A stretch of 64,000 nt of DNA, taken from assembly GCF_007859935.1 (NCBI RefSeq), contig NZ_SJPO01000008.1:124001-188000 (forward strand), given 5' to 3'. Below, piece by piece: positions 1 through 8,621 of this stretch. Below the pieces are notes generated by a model. That model saw only the letters and a list, made by a program, of their open reading frames with translations. It was not told where the DNA came from and ran no database searches. The translations under genes were made by a program, and so were the position numbers. The DNA comes from Posidoniimonas polymericola (GTDB lineage: Bacteria; Planctomycetota; Planctomycetia; Pirellulales; Lacipirellulaceae). Position 1 is the first letter of the stretch; every line of letters begins with the position of its first letter.

Positions 1-1
1 C

Positions 2-340
2 GACTGGGCCTACGAGACGGATCTCAACACTCCGATCCTTGCCGGCGCCAAGCCGGAGCCGGTCGCAGGCGACTACAACTCAGACGGCGTCGTGGACGCC
101 GCCGACTACACCGTGTGGCGTGACCAGAAGGGGCAGAGCACGACCCTGCCCAACACCGACCCGTCGGACACCGACAACTTGGTTACGCAGTCGGAGTACG
201 AGTTCTGGAAATCGCGATTCGGCAGCACGTCGGGCAGCGCCACGGCGGCCGCGCCGACGGGTTCGTCGATTCCCGAGCCATCGTCCCTGGCGCTGCTGGC
301 GGCCGGGGTCGGCGCGCTGGTCTCCCACCGGCGTCGGTAG
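2..340 (+). CDS. C-terminal end of a secreted PEP-CTERM protein with dockerin-like segment (partial)
   Basis: The reading frame is open from the window edge, so the start and main domain are missing. What remains reads GDYNSDGVVDAADYTVWR, a dockerin/EF-hand-like segment seen in many planctomycete exoproteins, then a linker and the anchor PEPSSLALLAAGVGALV followed by SHRRR. That tripartite end (PEP, hydrophobic helix, basic tail) is the PEP-CTERM sorting signal recognised by exosortase. The protein is therefore probably exported and held at the surface. Its catalytic or binding function cannot be read from this fragment. Confidence 0.85.
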   Translation, partial: DWAYETDLNTPILAGAKPEPVAGDYNSDGVVDAADYTVWRDQKGQSTTLPNTDPSDTDNLVTQSEYEFWKSRFGSTSGSATAAAPTGSSIPEPSSLALLAAGVGALVSHRRR

Positions 341-451
341 TTTGAGGCCGTATTCGCCCTCGATGCGTCGTCGTCGGCTCCGTTGGATCGGCGCCCTGCC
401 TGCCGACGGACACCCCTCACCTCCAGGGCTGAGAAGAGTAGATACCGATTG

Positions 452-2425
452 ATGAAGCGGCTGGCCGAGAAGGTACTGTTGATAGGTTGGGACGCAGCGG
501 ACTGGCTGATGATCCGTCCACTGATCGATCAGGGCCTGATGCCAACGCTGGCTTCGCTGATCGAAGACGGCGTGAGCGGCAACCTGGCGACGATCCGGCC
601 GATCCTTTCGCCGATGCTATGGAACTCGATCGCCACCGGCAAACGGGCCGACAAGCACGGCATCTGCGGTTTTGCCGAGCCCTTGCCCGACGGCTCCGGG
701 ATACGGCCCGTCACCAGCACCAGCCGAAAGACAAAAGCGATCTGGAACATCCTGTCGCAGAACGGCCTCAACAGCAACGTCGTGGGTTGGTTCGCCAGTC
801 ACCCGGCCGAGCCGATCCGCGGGGCGGTTGTGAGCGATTACTACGTCCATCCGCCGGCGCCGGGCCAGGACCCCGACGCCCTGCCTCCCGACGTCTGCCA
901 CCCGGAGCGGCTGATCGAGCCGATGGCCAAGCTGAGGGTGAAACCGCGTGACATCGACGCCCAGGCCATCCTGTCGTTTGTCACCCGCGCGGCGGAGATC
1001 GACGGCGCCAAGGACGACCGACTGCGTAAGCTGGCCACACTGCTGATGCGGACGTCGAGCATCCAGGCCGCGGCGTGCGCCCTGATGGCGAAGGAGCCTT
1101 GGGATTTCATGGCGGTCTACTACGACGCCATCGACCAGTTCGGCCACCACTTCATGCCCTACCACCCGCCGGCGGTAGAGGGCATCTCCGAGCTGGACGC
1201 GGAGATCTTCAAGGACGTGATGGTCAACTGCTACCGGTTCCACGACATGATGCTGGAGTCGCTGCTGAACAACGCCGGCGAGGACGCCACCGTCATCCTG
1301 GTGAGCGACCACGGCTTCCACAGCGGGAGCGAGCGGACCGACACAGACGGGTTCAAGGACCCCACCAGCTGGCACCGGCCGTTCGGCGTGGTCTGCGCGA
1401 AGGGGCCGGGGTTCAAGAAGAACGATTCGCTTTATGGAGCTTGCCTGCTCGATGTGACGCCCACCATCCTGTCGCTGTTCGGGCTGCCGGTCGGCGAAGA
1501 CATGGACGGGCGGCCCTGGCTGGAGGCGTTCGACGAAGAAACGCGGCCCGAACGCGTCAAGAGCTGGGACCTGGTGGACGGCGAGTGCGGCATGCACAGC
1601 GAGGACCGCCGGGAGGACCCCGTCGAGGCGGCCGAGGCGCTCCGCCACTTGGTGGACCTGGGGTACATCGAACCGCCCAGCGAAGACGTTCAGCAGACCG
1701 TGCAGAACACCACCATCGACCTCAAGACCAACCTGGCCCTGGCGCTGTCCGACAGCAACCGCCTGGAGCAGTCGCTGCCGATCTGGCAGGAGCTGGTGGA
1801 ACTCTGTGCGGACGACCCGGCCAAGAAAGACCTGTACCTCGCTCACTCGGCGTGCTGCCACCTGCAGCTCGACCACGCGGCGGAGTGCGCAAGCATCCTG
1901 GATCAGCTCAACGGCGAGATGGGGCAGTCGCCGTTTGTCCAGCTGATGCGCGTCCGGCTGGCGGAAAAGAACCGCCAGCCGGACGAAGCGCTGCGGCTGG
2001 CGCGGGAGGTGCTCGACCAGTGCCCCGACGACACCGGCATCCTCAACCGCGTCGGCCAGCTGCTGCTCGATTCGGAGTCCTGGGACGACGCCGAGTCGGT
2101 GTTCCGACGCTCCCTGTCGCTGCTCGAAGAAAACCCGATGGCCCACGACGGGCTGGCGGCGGTGCACCTGGAACGGGACTCTTTCGGCGACGCCATCGAG
2201 CACTCGCTGCTCGCGGTCGGCCTGATTCACTACTTCCCATCGGCCCACTACCACCTCGGAGTGGCGTTGCACGGGGACGGCCGCGAGGAACAAGCGATAG
2301 CCGCGTTTGAAACGTGCCTCGCGATGCGATACCGGCTCAAAGACGCCCACTACCGCTTGGCGGTTCTCTACCGATCAAGAGACCCGCTTCGAGCCAACCG
2401 ACATCAGGAACTGGCCGGCCTCTAA
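452..2425 (+). CDS. alkaline phosphatase superfamily protein with C-terminal TPR repeats
   Basis: About 657 residues beginning MKRLAEKVLLIGWDAADW. The N-terminal two thirds look like the type I phosphodiesterase/nucleotide pyrophosphatase branch of the alkaline phosphatase superfamily: an early metal-binding Asp (GWDAAD), a nucleophile region around SPMLWNSIATG, DAIDQFGHHF and a late VSDHGFHSG carrying the last metal ligands. The final third has degenerate tetratricopeptide repeats (for example LARVHLERDSF-type helices near the end), suggesting protein-protein contacts. No signal peptide is obvious, so a cytoplasmic location is likely. The substrate is unknown. The ATG at 452 is chosen because the domain begins there; an in-frame ATG at 383 would add low-complexity residues. 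Confidence 0.8.
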   Translation: MKRLAEKVLLIGWDAADWLMIRPLIDQGLMPTLASLIEDGVSGNLATIRPILSPMLWNSIATGKRADKHGICGFAEPLPDGSGIRPVTSTSRKTKAIWNILSQNGLNSNVVGWFASHPAEPIRGAVVSDYYVHPPAPGQDPDALPPDVCHPERLIEPMAKLRVKPRDIDAQAILSFVTRAAEIDGAKDDRLRKLATLLMRTSSIQAAACALMAKEPWDFMAVYYDAIDQFGHHFMPYHPPAVEGISELDAEIFKDVMVNCYRFHDMMLESLLNNAGEDATVILVSDHGFHSGSERTDTDGFKDPTSWHRPFGVVCAKGPGFKKNDSLYGACLLDVTPTILSLFGLPVGEDMDGRPWLEAFDEETRPERVKSWDLVDGECGMHSEDRREDPVEAAEALRHLVDLGYIEPPSEDVQQTVQNTTIDLKTNLALALSDSNRLEQSLPIWQELVELCADDPAKKDLYLAHSACCHLQLDHAAECASILDQLNGEMGQSPFVQLMRVRLAEKNRQPDEALRLAREVLDQCPDDTGILNRVGQLLLDSESWDDAESVFRRSLSLLEENPMAHDGLAAVHLERDSFGDAIEHSLLAVGLIHYFPSAHYHLGVALHGDGREEQAIAAFETCLAMRYRLKDAHYRLAVLYRSRDPLRANRHQELAGL

Positions 2426-2460
2426 CGCCGACGGTTCAAAACGATAAGGAAGCCAATCCG

Positions 2461-3570
2461 ATGATCAAGAACGATAAGTCGAGCCCCCGCGCGCACAAGA
2501 AAAAGGCGTTCACCCTGGTGGAGCTGCTGGTGGTCATCGCCATTATCGGCATCCTCATTGCGATGCTGCTCCCCGCGGTCCAGTCGGCCCGCGAGGCCGC
2601 GCGGCGTTCCCAGTGCCAGAGCAACACCAAGAACGTCGCGCTCGCGGTGATCAACTACGAAACCACACAGAAAGAGTTCCCGATCGGCATGACGCACGAC
2701 AGCTCGAAGAACCCCGATCTCGGGCACCCCATCCATTTTGGCCCCAACTGGATCATCCAGATTCTCGCCTACATCGAACAGCAGGCCACCTACGACCTCT
2801 TCGATCTGTCGGTGAAGATAAACGGCAGAGGGACGACCGATAGCGAACTGCGCAACCGCCAGGCGCGTGGCGCTCAGATCCCCGTGCTCCTCTGCCCGAC
2901 CGACGGGAACAACCAAGTCCTCTACGAAGGGAACTACCCTGCGCACGGCGACAACTGGGGGCGGACCAACTACGCGGCAAACGCGGGCGGATCGTTCCTG
3001 TTCAAGGCGCCGTGTGGCCCTAGCCCTGTGGGTCCCGACGACTACTACTGCACCGAGGGCCCCAGCGGCTCCGCGTGGTCCTCCGGCAAAGACGGCTGGA
3101 GGGACAATGCCCGCCGTCGCGGGGTGATGGGGGTCAACACCTCGGTCTCCGCGAGGCGGATCAGCGACGGCATGACCAAGACGATCATGATTGGAGAGGT
3201 CCGCGCCGGCCTGAGCTCCAAGGACGCCCGTGGGGTCTGGGCAATGGGGCACGCCGGCGCGAGCCTGCTGGCCATGTTCGGCTCCGGGGGTGACGCCAAT
3301 GGACCGAATGCGTGCTACCCAAATTCGGACGACGTTTACTGCGACCTCAGCCTGGGAGACCAGAATCAAGCCGAGTGCATGTCCTGCGTTCCCGACCGGT
3401 ACTTCGCGCAGGCGACGGCTCGCAGCTCTCATGTTGGCGGCGTGAACCTGGCGATGTGCGACGGCAGCGTGCAGTTTGTCAGCGATGACATCGAAACCAG
3501 CGGAGACCACGGCCCCTGGGGGTCGCTGTGGGACTTTATGATCGGCAGCGCCGACGGGAGCAGTCTGTAA
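2461..3570 (+). CDS. DUF1559 pseudopilin-like protein with prepilin N-methylation motif
   Basis: 369 residues. The N-terminus has a short basic leader and the class III prepilin signal KAFTLVELLVVIAIIGILIA, cut before the Phe/Thr and methylated in type II secretion pseudopilins. The rest, with QSAREAARRSQCQ after the helix and a C-terminal MCDGSVQFVSD segment, is typical of the large DUF1559 family that is greatly expanded in planctomycetes. The likely role is a surface or secretion-system pseudopilin; the precise role is unknown. An AAGGA ribosome binding site lies about 9 bases upstream of the ATG. The lipoprotein gene downstream is a common partner of DUF1559 genes. Confidence 0.9.
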   Translation: MIKNDKSSPRAHKKKAFTLVELLVVIAIIGILIAMLLPAVQSAREAARRSQCQSNTKNVALAVINYETTQKEFPIGMTHDSSKNPDLGHPIHFGPNWIIQILAYIEQQATYDLFDLSVKINGRGTTDSELRNRQARGAQIPVLLCPTDGNNQVLYEGNYPAHGDNWGRTNYAANAGGSFLFKAPCGPSPVGPDDYYCTEGPSGSAWSSGKDGWRDNARRRGVMGVNTSVSARRISDGMTKTIMIGEVRAGLSSKDARGVWAMGHAGASLLAMFGSGGDANGPNACYPNSDDVYCDLSLGDQNQAECMSCVPDRYFAQATARSSHVGGVNLAMCDGSVQFVSDDIETSGDHGPWGSLWDFMIGSADGSSL

Positions 3571-3671
3571 GTGAGCCCCGTTGCCGGGGGGACGCCGCGC
3601 GCCAGTTTTCCCCGGCGCCAGTTCTACGAGCACAAGTATCAGGTTGTTTTTTCCCGCAGGAACGCACCGTT

Positions 3672-4112
3672 TTGAACGCAAATCACTTGAAGCCCTCGGC
3701 GCGTCTTGCCCTGGCGTTGCTCCTGTTGGCCGCCGCCCCGGCTCTGCTTGGGTGTAGCGGACGACCGGCGACGGCGCAGGTTAGTGGCAAGGTGCTGTAC
3801 AAGGATGGCAGCGTGCCCGAGGGTGGGGTGTGCCTAGTGCAGTTCCAGCCAACCGACGACTCGACCGCGGAGGTGCGGAAGGCGGCCAGCGGCGCCATCC
3901 AACCCGACGGCACATTCGAGGTCTACACACGGAAGCCAGGAGACGGGATCTTTCTCGGCAAGTACGCGGTGACCTTTTCCATCTGGAAGGCGCCGATGGA
4001 GCCCATCTCCTACGTGGACGCCAAGTTCGCAAAGCCTGAAACCACGCCGTTTGTCGTCGACATCGACGGCGACCGCGACGACCTTCTGTTCGAGATCGAT
4101 CGAGCCAAGTGA
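3672..4112 (+). CDS. small lipoprotein with carboxypeptidase-regulatory/transthyretin-like fold (putative)
   Basis: About 146 residues if the TTG at 3672 is the start; no ATG is available before the signal sequence. The N-terminus has a hydrophobic stretch ending LLGCSG, a lipobox-like site, so the mature protein should be lipid-anchored. The body begins VSGKVLYKDGSVPEGG and ends in beta-rich sequence, as in the small lipoproteins that follow DUF1559 genes in planctomycetes. It lies 101 bases behind the DUF1559 gene on the same strand, so co-transcription is likely. A weak AGGA site sits about a dozen bases before the TTG. Confidence 0.75.
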   Translation: MNANHLKPSARLALALLLLAAAPALLGCSGRPATAQVSGKVLYKDGSVPEGGVCLVQFQPTDDSTAEVRKAASGAIQPDGTFEVYTRKPGDGIFLGKYAVTFSIWKAPMEPISYVDAKFAKPETTPFVVDIDGDRDDLLFEIDRAK

Positions 4113-4207
4113 CGCCAGCCCGCCCCACGCCGCCGGATTTTGTCGGCCGCAGGGCGGCTCTTACCGCCACGACCACGGCGGATTTGACTTCCGGAAAGGG
4201 ACCTACA

Positions 4208-5431
4208 TTGATCCAAGGCCTACGCAATCTCGCAGCGGCGTCGCTGGGCGCGCGTATCCCGTGCCGCCTGTTGGCGCTGCTGGTCGCGGTCTCATTGTGT
4301 GCCCGGGCCCCGGCCCAGACGACCAATTCGGCCTGGATGTGGAGCAGCGCGTCGCACCCGGCCGGCGCTGTGAACGTGCTCGGCGACAAGGCGAAGGAAC
4401 GCGAGATGATCGCCAACTTCAAGCACTGGGGCTTCGACCGCATCTACACGAGCTTCGGAACCCTACCTAATTCTACGCCCGAGGTGCCGGCTTCTTGGAA
4501 CGCCAGCCTGGACGACGCGAACATCTCGTCGCAGATGCTGTTCGGCCTGGTCAACTTCAGCCCGACGCAGATGGCGGACCTGGTGCAGACGCGACTCGTC
4601 GAATTCAACAACGCTCGCACCGATCCTCGCGAGCGCTTCGACGCGGTGCACCTCGATCTTGAGCCGCACGTCACGAGCGCGTTCCAGAATGGCAGTGCGG
4701 CCGAGCGGCAAGCGATTCTGCTCGAGCTGCGCGACACCTACGCAGCCGTCCGGGAGCGGCTCGACGACAACGGGTGCTCGTACGTGCGGATCTACTCAGA
4801 CCTCCCGGTGTGGTTCGACAACCTCACATCCAACCTCGGCTGGGCCAATCCGGCCGATCGAAACCAGTGGTTCGACGACATCGCCCTGTCACTCGACGGC
4901 TTCTCGATGATGGCCTACGAGCGCAGCACCCTGTCCAGCATCGTCAGCGGCGTCGGCTACGAAGTGGCTAATTTTGATGGCGAGGTGCGGATCGGCCTTA
5001 ACGTGGCCGAGATCGGTCCCGGCGACACCTTCGCGAGCTTTGACGCGCTCCTGGAGATGGCGGATTCCCTCCGTTCGTACTACGGGACCAGCATCGGCGG
5101 CATCGATTTCCACGCGCTCACTTCTTACAGCGAATTGGCGCCCGTCCGATTGGCCGGCGACTTCAACAGCGATGGCCTCGTAGACGCGACGGACTACGCG
5201 GTGTGGCGTGACACCCGGGGCTCGACCACCCTGCTGGACGCGGACGGCGACTTCGACGGGGTCGTCGGCGAATCCGACTACCAGCTCTGGAGATTGAACT
5301 ACGGATCCCCCGGCGCCGGCTCGTCGGCCGCGACCGCACCGCCGATCCCAGAGCCCGGGTCGCTCCTGCTGTGCTGCTTGGCGCTGTCGAGCTGGCCAAT
5401 CCGGTGCGGGCATGGCAAACTGAGGCAATGA
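4208..5431 (+). CDS. secreted protein with TIM-barrel-like N-terminal region, dockerin-like segment and PEP-CTERM anchor
   Basis: About 407 residues from TTG at 4208, which sits behind GGAAAGGGA and directly before the signal peptide (CRLLALLVAVSLCARAPAQ). A longer GTG start at 4109 overlapping the previous stop is possible but less natural. The body contains DAVHLDLEPHVTS and DGFSMMAYERS, a pattern reminiscent of glycoside-hydrolase-like TIM barrels, but I cannot assign a family. Near residue 310 comes GDFNSDGLVDATDYAVWRD, a dockerin-like segment, then IPEPGSLLLCCLALSSW as a PEP-CTERM anchor. The stop overlaps the sulfotransferase start (ATGA), so the two are translationally coupled. Confidence 0.75.
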   Translation: MIQGLRNLAAASLGARIPCRLLALLVAVSLCARAPAQTTNSAWMWSSASHPAGAVNVLGDKAKEREMIANFKHWGFDRIYTSFGTLPNSTPEVPASWNASLDDANISSQMLFGLVNFSPTQMADLVQTRLVEFNNARTDPRERFDAVHLDLEPHVTSAFQNGSAAERQAILLELRDTYAAVRERLDDNGCSYVRIYSDLPVWFDNLTSNLGWANPADRNQWFDDIALSLDGFSMMAYERSTLSSIVSGVGYEVANFDGEVRIGLNVAEIGPGDTFASFDALLEMADSLRSYYGTSIGGIDFHALTSYSELAPVRLAGDFNSDGLVDATDYAVWRDTRGSTTLLDADGDFDGVVGESDYQLWRLNYGSPGAGSSAATAPPIPEPGSLLLCCLALSSWPIRCGHGKLRQ

Positions 5432-6036
5432 GCGCTGATTCCGCTACCACCGACTCCACTACTGCCGACTCCGCTATCACTATTGTCACGGGCCTACCGC
5501 GATCCGGCACATCGATGATGATGCAGATGCTCGTCGCTGGCGGACTTGCCCCGTTGACCGACGGACAACGCGGCGCCGACGAGGATAACCCCCGCGGGTA
5601 CCTTGAGTACGACAAGACGAAGAGCCTGAGGTCGGACAACTCGTGGCTGGGCGACGCCAGGGGTAAAGTGGTCAAGGTGATCGTGCAGCTGCTGGAGTAT
5701 CTGCCCCGGGAGAAATACCGCATCGTGTTCATGCAGCGGGACCTGATCGAGGTGGTGAGGTCGCAGCGAACCATGCTCGAACGATCCGGCAAGCAGGGGG
5801 CGGCGCTGTCCGACGCGCAGCTCGAAGGCTTATTCTCCAAGCAGGTCGAGGCGGTCGACAGATTCCTCCAAGCAAGTGACGCTCAAGTGCTCAAAGTGCA
5901 GCACCGCTCCTGTATCGACTGCCCAGCCGAAGTGGCCGCCGAGGTGAACCGATTCCTAGGCGGGGGACTCGACGAGGGCGCGATGGTAGAAGCCGTCGAC
6001 CCCACCCTCTACCGGCAGCAGAGTGGTCCGGAATGA
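5428..6036 (+). CDS. sulfotransferase family protein
   Basis: 202 residues. Residues about 14-30 read IVTGLPRSGTSMMMQML, the 5'-phosphosulfate-binding P-loop of PAPS-dependent sulfotransferases, and a later IVFMQRDLIEVVRSQ segment corresponds to the 3'-phosphate-binding region. The protein is shorter than many family members (250-300), so it may be a minimal version. The acceptor is not known. It starts inside the stop codon of the preceding PEP-CTERM gene, so coupled expression is likely; sulfation of a surface glycan or exported protein is a guess from context. Confidence 0.75.
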   Translation: MSADSATTDSTTADSAITIVTGLPRSGTSMMMQMLVAGGLAPLTDGQRGADEDNPRGYLEYDKTKSLRSDNSWLGDARGKVVKVIVQLLEYLPREKYRIVFMQRDLIEVVRSQRTMLERSGKQGAALSDAQLEGLFSKQVEAVDRFLQASDAQVLKVQHRSCIDCPAEVAAEVNRFLGGGLDEGAMVEAVDPTLYRQQSGPE

Positions 6037-6270
6037 CGCTCCAAACGCCCCACCATCGCGTGCCCTAAACAATATGCCGCTCTCTCGCGGGGCCGTGGCC
6101 GCTACGCTTGTGCTTGCGATAGAAGGAAAGTTTGCGGTTAGGACGGCGTGTAGCGCGGGCCTCCGGAAAGTGCAAAGCGGTAAATACCGCTGTGACTTCC
6201 CGGGAAACGCCGCGCCGCGGGCCGTCCGCGGGTATCGCAAACTCTTGATCGGCAAGGGTTTAGAGAAAGT

Positions 6271-6343
6271 CGGGGCGACATGATTCGAACATGCGACCTA
6301 CTGCTCCCAAAGCAGTCGCGCTACCAGGCTGCGCCACGCCCCG
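6271..6343 (-). tRNA. tRNA-Pro (anticodon UGG)
   Basis: On the minus strand a 73-base cloverleaf folds cleanly: acceptor stem CGGGGCG paired with CGCCCCG, D-arm GCGCAGCCTGGTAGCGC, anticodon stem ACTGC/GCAGT with loop TTTGGGA (anticodon TGG), and T-arm GCATG TTCGAAT CATGT. No CCA is encoded at the 3' end. The 234 bases between this tRNA and the upstream sulfotransferase hold no convincing gene; a short dyad AGCGGTA-AA-TACCGCT lies at 6176-6191. Confidence 0.96.
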
Positions 6344-6459
6344 TGGTTGGAGCTAGTGGCTCCACCTGAGTTGATATCGTAGCTTACCGATTGGTTCGCA
6401 GCAACGGACCGCTCGGCGGCGCCCGCCGCACTGCGGTTCGAAGCATTGAGTAGTAACCG

Positions 6460-6516
6460 ACCCCGCCAGGGGTGGGACCGAACTCCGGCGAAGTCCCACC
6501 CCGGGCGGGGTGGGCT
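6460..6516 (-). repeat. 57-bp imperfect palindromic repeat, copy 1 (downstream of parB)
   Basis: Read on the minus strand this starts AGCCCACCCCGCC and ends GGTCCCACCCCTGGCGGGGT. It aligns without gaps to 8435-8491 on the plus strand (about 47 of 57 identical), so the two copies lie in inverted orientation on either side of parAB. Each copy also contains internal complementary arms (GGTGGGAC and GTCCCACC) and could form a hairpin. This is typical of REP-like intergenic repeats. Confidence 0.8.
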
Positions 6517-6558
6517 GGAGCTGCGACGAGCGTTTCCGCTTGGTGATGATCGACCTCG

Positions 6559-7641
6559 CTAGCCGGCCGCGACGAAACCGCCATCCTGGTAGCCGTCCTG
6601 CTGGAAGCTCGAGTCCTGCTGAACGAACTCTTGCGCCGGCTCCTGCTCGGGCGCCGCCGGCTGCACAGACTGCTGGCCCGCCAGGTGCTGCCGCAGACGC
6701 TCGAACTCGTCGGCGTCCTTGAAGGCGATGGTGATCTTACCCTTGCCCTTGGCATTGCGGCTGAGGGAGACCTTTGTTCCAAGCGCCGTCTGCAGCTCTT
6801 GCTCTAGCGATGCTAGCTGATCGTTGCGGGCCGCGGTCGGCTTGCGGCTGACGCCGTCCTCGCCGACCACGCGGAGCAGGTCGTCTTCGCCGCGGTTCAA
6901 CTCCTGGATCGCCTGCTCGGTCGCCCGGACCGACAGGCTCTCGCGCTTGATCCGCTTGGCCATCTCGACCTGCTGGTCGACCTCGCCCAGCGGCAGCAGC
7001 GCCCGGGCGTGGCCCTGGGTCAGCTCGCCGGCGGAGATCATCTGCTTGACCTGCTCGGGGAGCTCGAGCAGGCGGATCAGGTTGGCGATGGTCGAGCGGT
7101 CGATGTGGATCCGCTTGGCGAGGTCTTCCTGGGTGCAGCCGTAGTCCTGCAGGTACTTGTGGAAGCTGGCCGCCTTCTCGAGCGGGCCGAGGTCCTTCCG
7201 CTGGACGTTCTCGACGATGGCGATCTCGGCCATCTGCTGATCGGTGACCTGCTTCAGCTGCACCGGCACGCGTTGCCAGCTGGCGGCCTGGGCGGCGCGG
7301 AGTCGGCGCTCGCCGGCGATCAGCTCGAAGCGGTCGTCGATCTGGCGGACGACCAGCGGCTGGAGCACGCCGTGCTCGCGGATGCTGTCGGCCAGGTCGG
7401 CGATCTCGACCTCGTCGAAGTGCTTGCGGGGCTGGTGCGGGTTCGGCTTGATCACGCCGAGCTCGAGCCACAGCTGGCCCGACTCGTCGCGGTTCATGAG
7501 CGCCGGGTCCTCGCCCGCGGGCACGGCGTCGGCCGGCGCGGCGGCGTCGGCCGGCAGCGGCTGCCCGGCGGGCTGCTCGTCCAGCGAGCGGCCCAACAAT
7601 GCTTCTAGTCCTCGACCCAAACGGCGTTGCTGATTAGACAC
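6559..7641 (-). CDS. parB: chromosome partitioning protein ParB
   Basis: 360 residues, GTG start overlapping the end of parA by 8 bases, with a strong AGGAGGT about 9 bases upstream. Near the N-terminus RRLGRGLEALLG is the usual ParB leader. Residues about 63-150 form the CTP-binding ParB domain with the GERRLRA box, followed by a helix-turn-helix (TQEDLAKRIHIDRSTIANLI) that reads parS. The C-terminal half includes a Gln-rich linker and a short FQQDGYQDGGFVAAG end. ParB clamps and spreads on DNA from parS and is moved by ParA. Three parS sites lie about 2-3 kb upstream of the operon. Confidence 0.97.
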   Translation of the reverse strand: MSNQQRRLGRGLEALLGRSLDEQPAGQPLPADAAAPADAVPAGEDPALMNRDESGQLWLELGVIKPNPHQPRKHFDEVEIADLADSIREHGVLQPLVVRQIDDRFELIAGERRLRAAQAASWQRVPVQLKQVTDQQMAEIAIVENVQRKDLGPLEKAASFHKYLQDYGCTQEDLAKRIHIDRSTIANLIRLLELPEQVKQMISAGELTQGHARALLPLGEVDQQVEMAKRIKRESLSVRATEQAIQELNRGEDDLLRVVGEDGVSRKPTAARNDQLASLEQELQTALGTKVSLSRNAKGKGKITIAFKDADEFERLRQHLAGQQSVQPAAPEQEPAQEFVQQDSSFQQDGYQDGGFVAAG

Positions 7642-8380
7642 GTCCTAGCACCTCCTGGCAAAGCTCTATATAGGCCCTCGCTCCGCGGGAGCGGGGGGCG
7701 TAGTCCATAATGCACTGGCCGTGGCTGGGGGCCTCGGCCAGGGCGACGTCGCGCGGCGCCACGGTGTGGAACACGATGTCGCCGAAAAAATCGCGGACCT
7801 CGCGTTCGACTTCCCGCGTCAGGTCGAGCGAGTCGTCATACTTGGTCAGCAGAATCCCGCCAAACTGTAATCGGCTATTCGTACGCCGCATCACCCGTTT
7901 GATGAGCTCAATCATTTGAGTCAACCCTTCCATCGCAAAGTACTCACATTCCAACGGCATGATCACCTCGTCCGCCATGGCGAGGGCCGTCTGGGTGAGC
8001 GCGCCGAGCGACGGCGGGCAGTCGACCAGCACCGCGTCGTAGACGCTGAGGCTGGCGGTTAGGTGGTCGGCGACGAGCTTCGCCTGGCTGTCGTCGGCGT
8101 TGGCGAGCGCGTCGGCGTCCTGGAAGCTGCGGCTGCCGGGCAGCACCTCGAGGTCGGGGATCTCGGTCGGGGCGACCGAGTCGGCGATCGGGGTTTTCTC
8201 TACTAATGGATGTCGAGGCGAGGGCGTGCGGCCCAGTGCGCTGGTGGCGTTGCACTGCGGGTCGAGGTCCACCAGCAGCGTCCGCAGCCCTGCCATGGCG
8301 CAGCCGGCCGCCAGGTTCACGGCGGTGGTCGTCTTGCCGACGCCGCCCTTCTGGTTCGCGATGCAGTGGACTCGACCCAT
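7634..8380 (-). CDS. parA: chromosome partitioning ATPase ParA (Soj-like)
   Basis: 248 residues beginning MGRVHCIANQKGGVGKTT. The deviant Walker A (KGGVGKTT, about residues 11-18), the switch region DLDPQCNAT and the Walker B-like VLVDCPPSLG are all intact, as in MinD/ParA ATPases. The short N-terminus without a DNA-binding extension marks a chromosomal type Ib-like Soj rather than a plasmid ParA. The ATG at 8380 is preferred; reading further upstream would run into the repeat at 8435-8491. It is the first gene of a parAB operon, with the parB start inside its last codons. Confidence 0.97.
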   Translation of the reverse strand: MGRVHCIANQKGGVGKTTTAVNLAAGCAMAGLRTLLVDLDPQCNATSALGRTPSPRHPLVEKTPIADSVAPTEIPDLEVLPGSRSFQDADALANADDSQAKLVADHLTASLSVYDAVLVDCPPSLGALTQTALAMADEVIMPLECEYFAMEGLTQMIELIKRVMRRTNSRLQFGGILLTKYDDSLDLTREVEREVRDFFGDIVFHTVAPRDVALAEAPSHGQCIMDYAPRSRGARAYIELCQEVLGRV

Positions 8381-8434
8381 GGTGCAGGTTGGTGCTCGGA
8401 GGCTGATGTTCGCGGTAGCTGGTTGTTCGGCCTT

Positions 8435-8491
8435 AGCCCATCTCGCAAGAGGTGGGACCGCGCTAGGGTTCGGTCCCACCCCTGGCGGGGT
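8435..8491 (+). repeat. 57-bp imperfect palindromic repeat, copy 2 (upstream of parA)
   Basis: Partner of the copy at 6460-6516, in opposite orientation. It begins AGCCCATCTCGC and ends GGTCCCACCCCTGGCGGGGT; the next five bases GGGCT extend the outer palindrome. It lies in the divergent gap between parA and the membrane-protein gene at 8622 and so may overlap promoter sequence of either. Confidence 0.8.
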
Positions 8492-8621
8492 GGGCTGATC
8501 GACGCGATGTGGATTGGACTACTCGTTCGTATCTGGCGGCGGGGGATTGTAGAATCGGAAGGCCGGCGGCGGAACGGCAATCATCCCGAGGTTTTCGAGC
8601 GCATACGCAGTGGTGATAGCA

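Noticed and set aside
617-2350. Antisense reading frame of 577 codons opposite the phosphatase/TPR gene
   Set aside because: Shadow of the real gene at high GC; no signal, no ribosome binding site, no family.
6023-6283. Possible small gene upstream of the tRNA
   Set aside because: Runs into the tRNA gene, no start context, no homology pattern.
8381-8479. N-terminal extension of ParA
   Set aside because: Would encode the repeat sequence (ARGGT-type peptide also found at 6460); the P-loop family starts at 8380.
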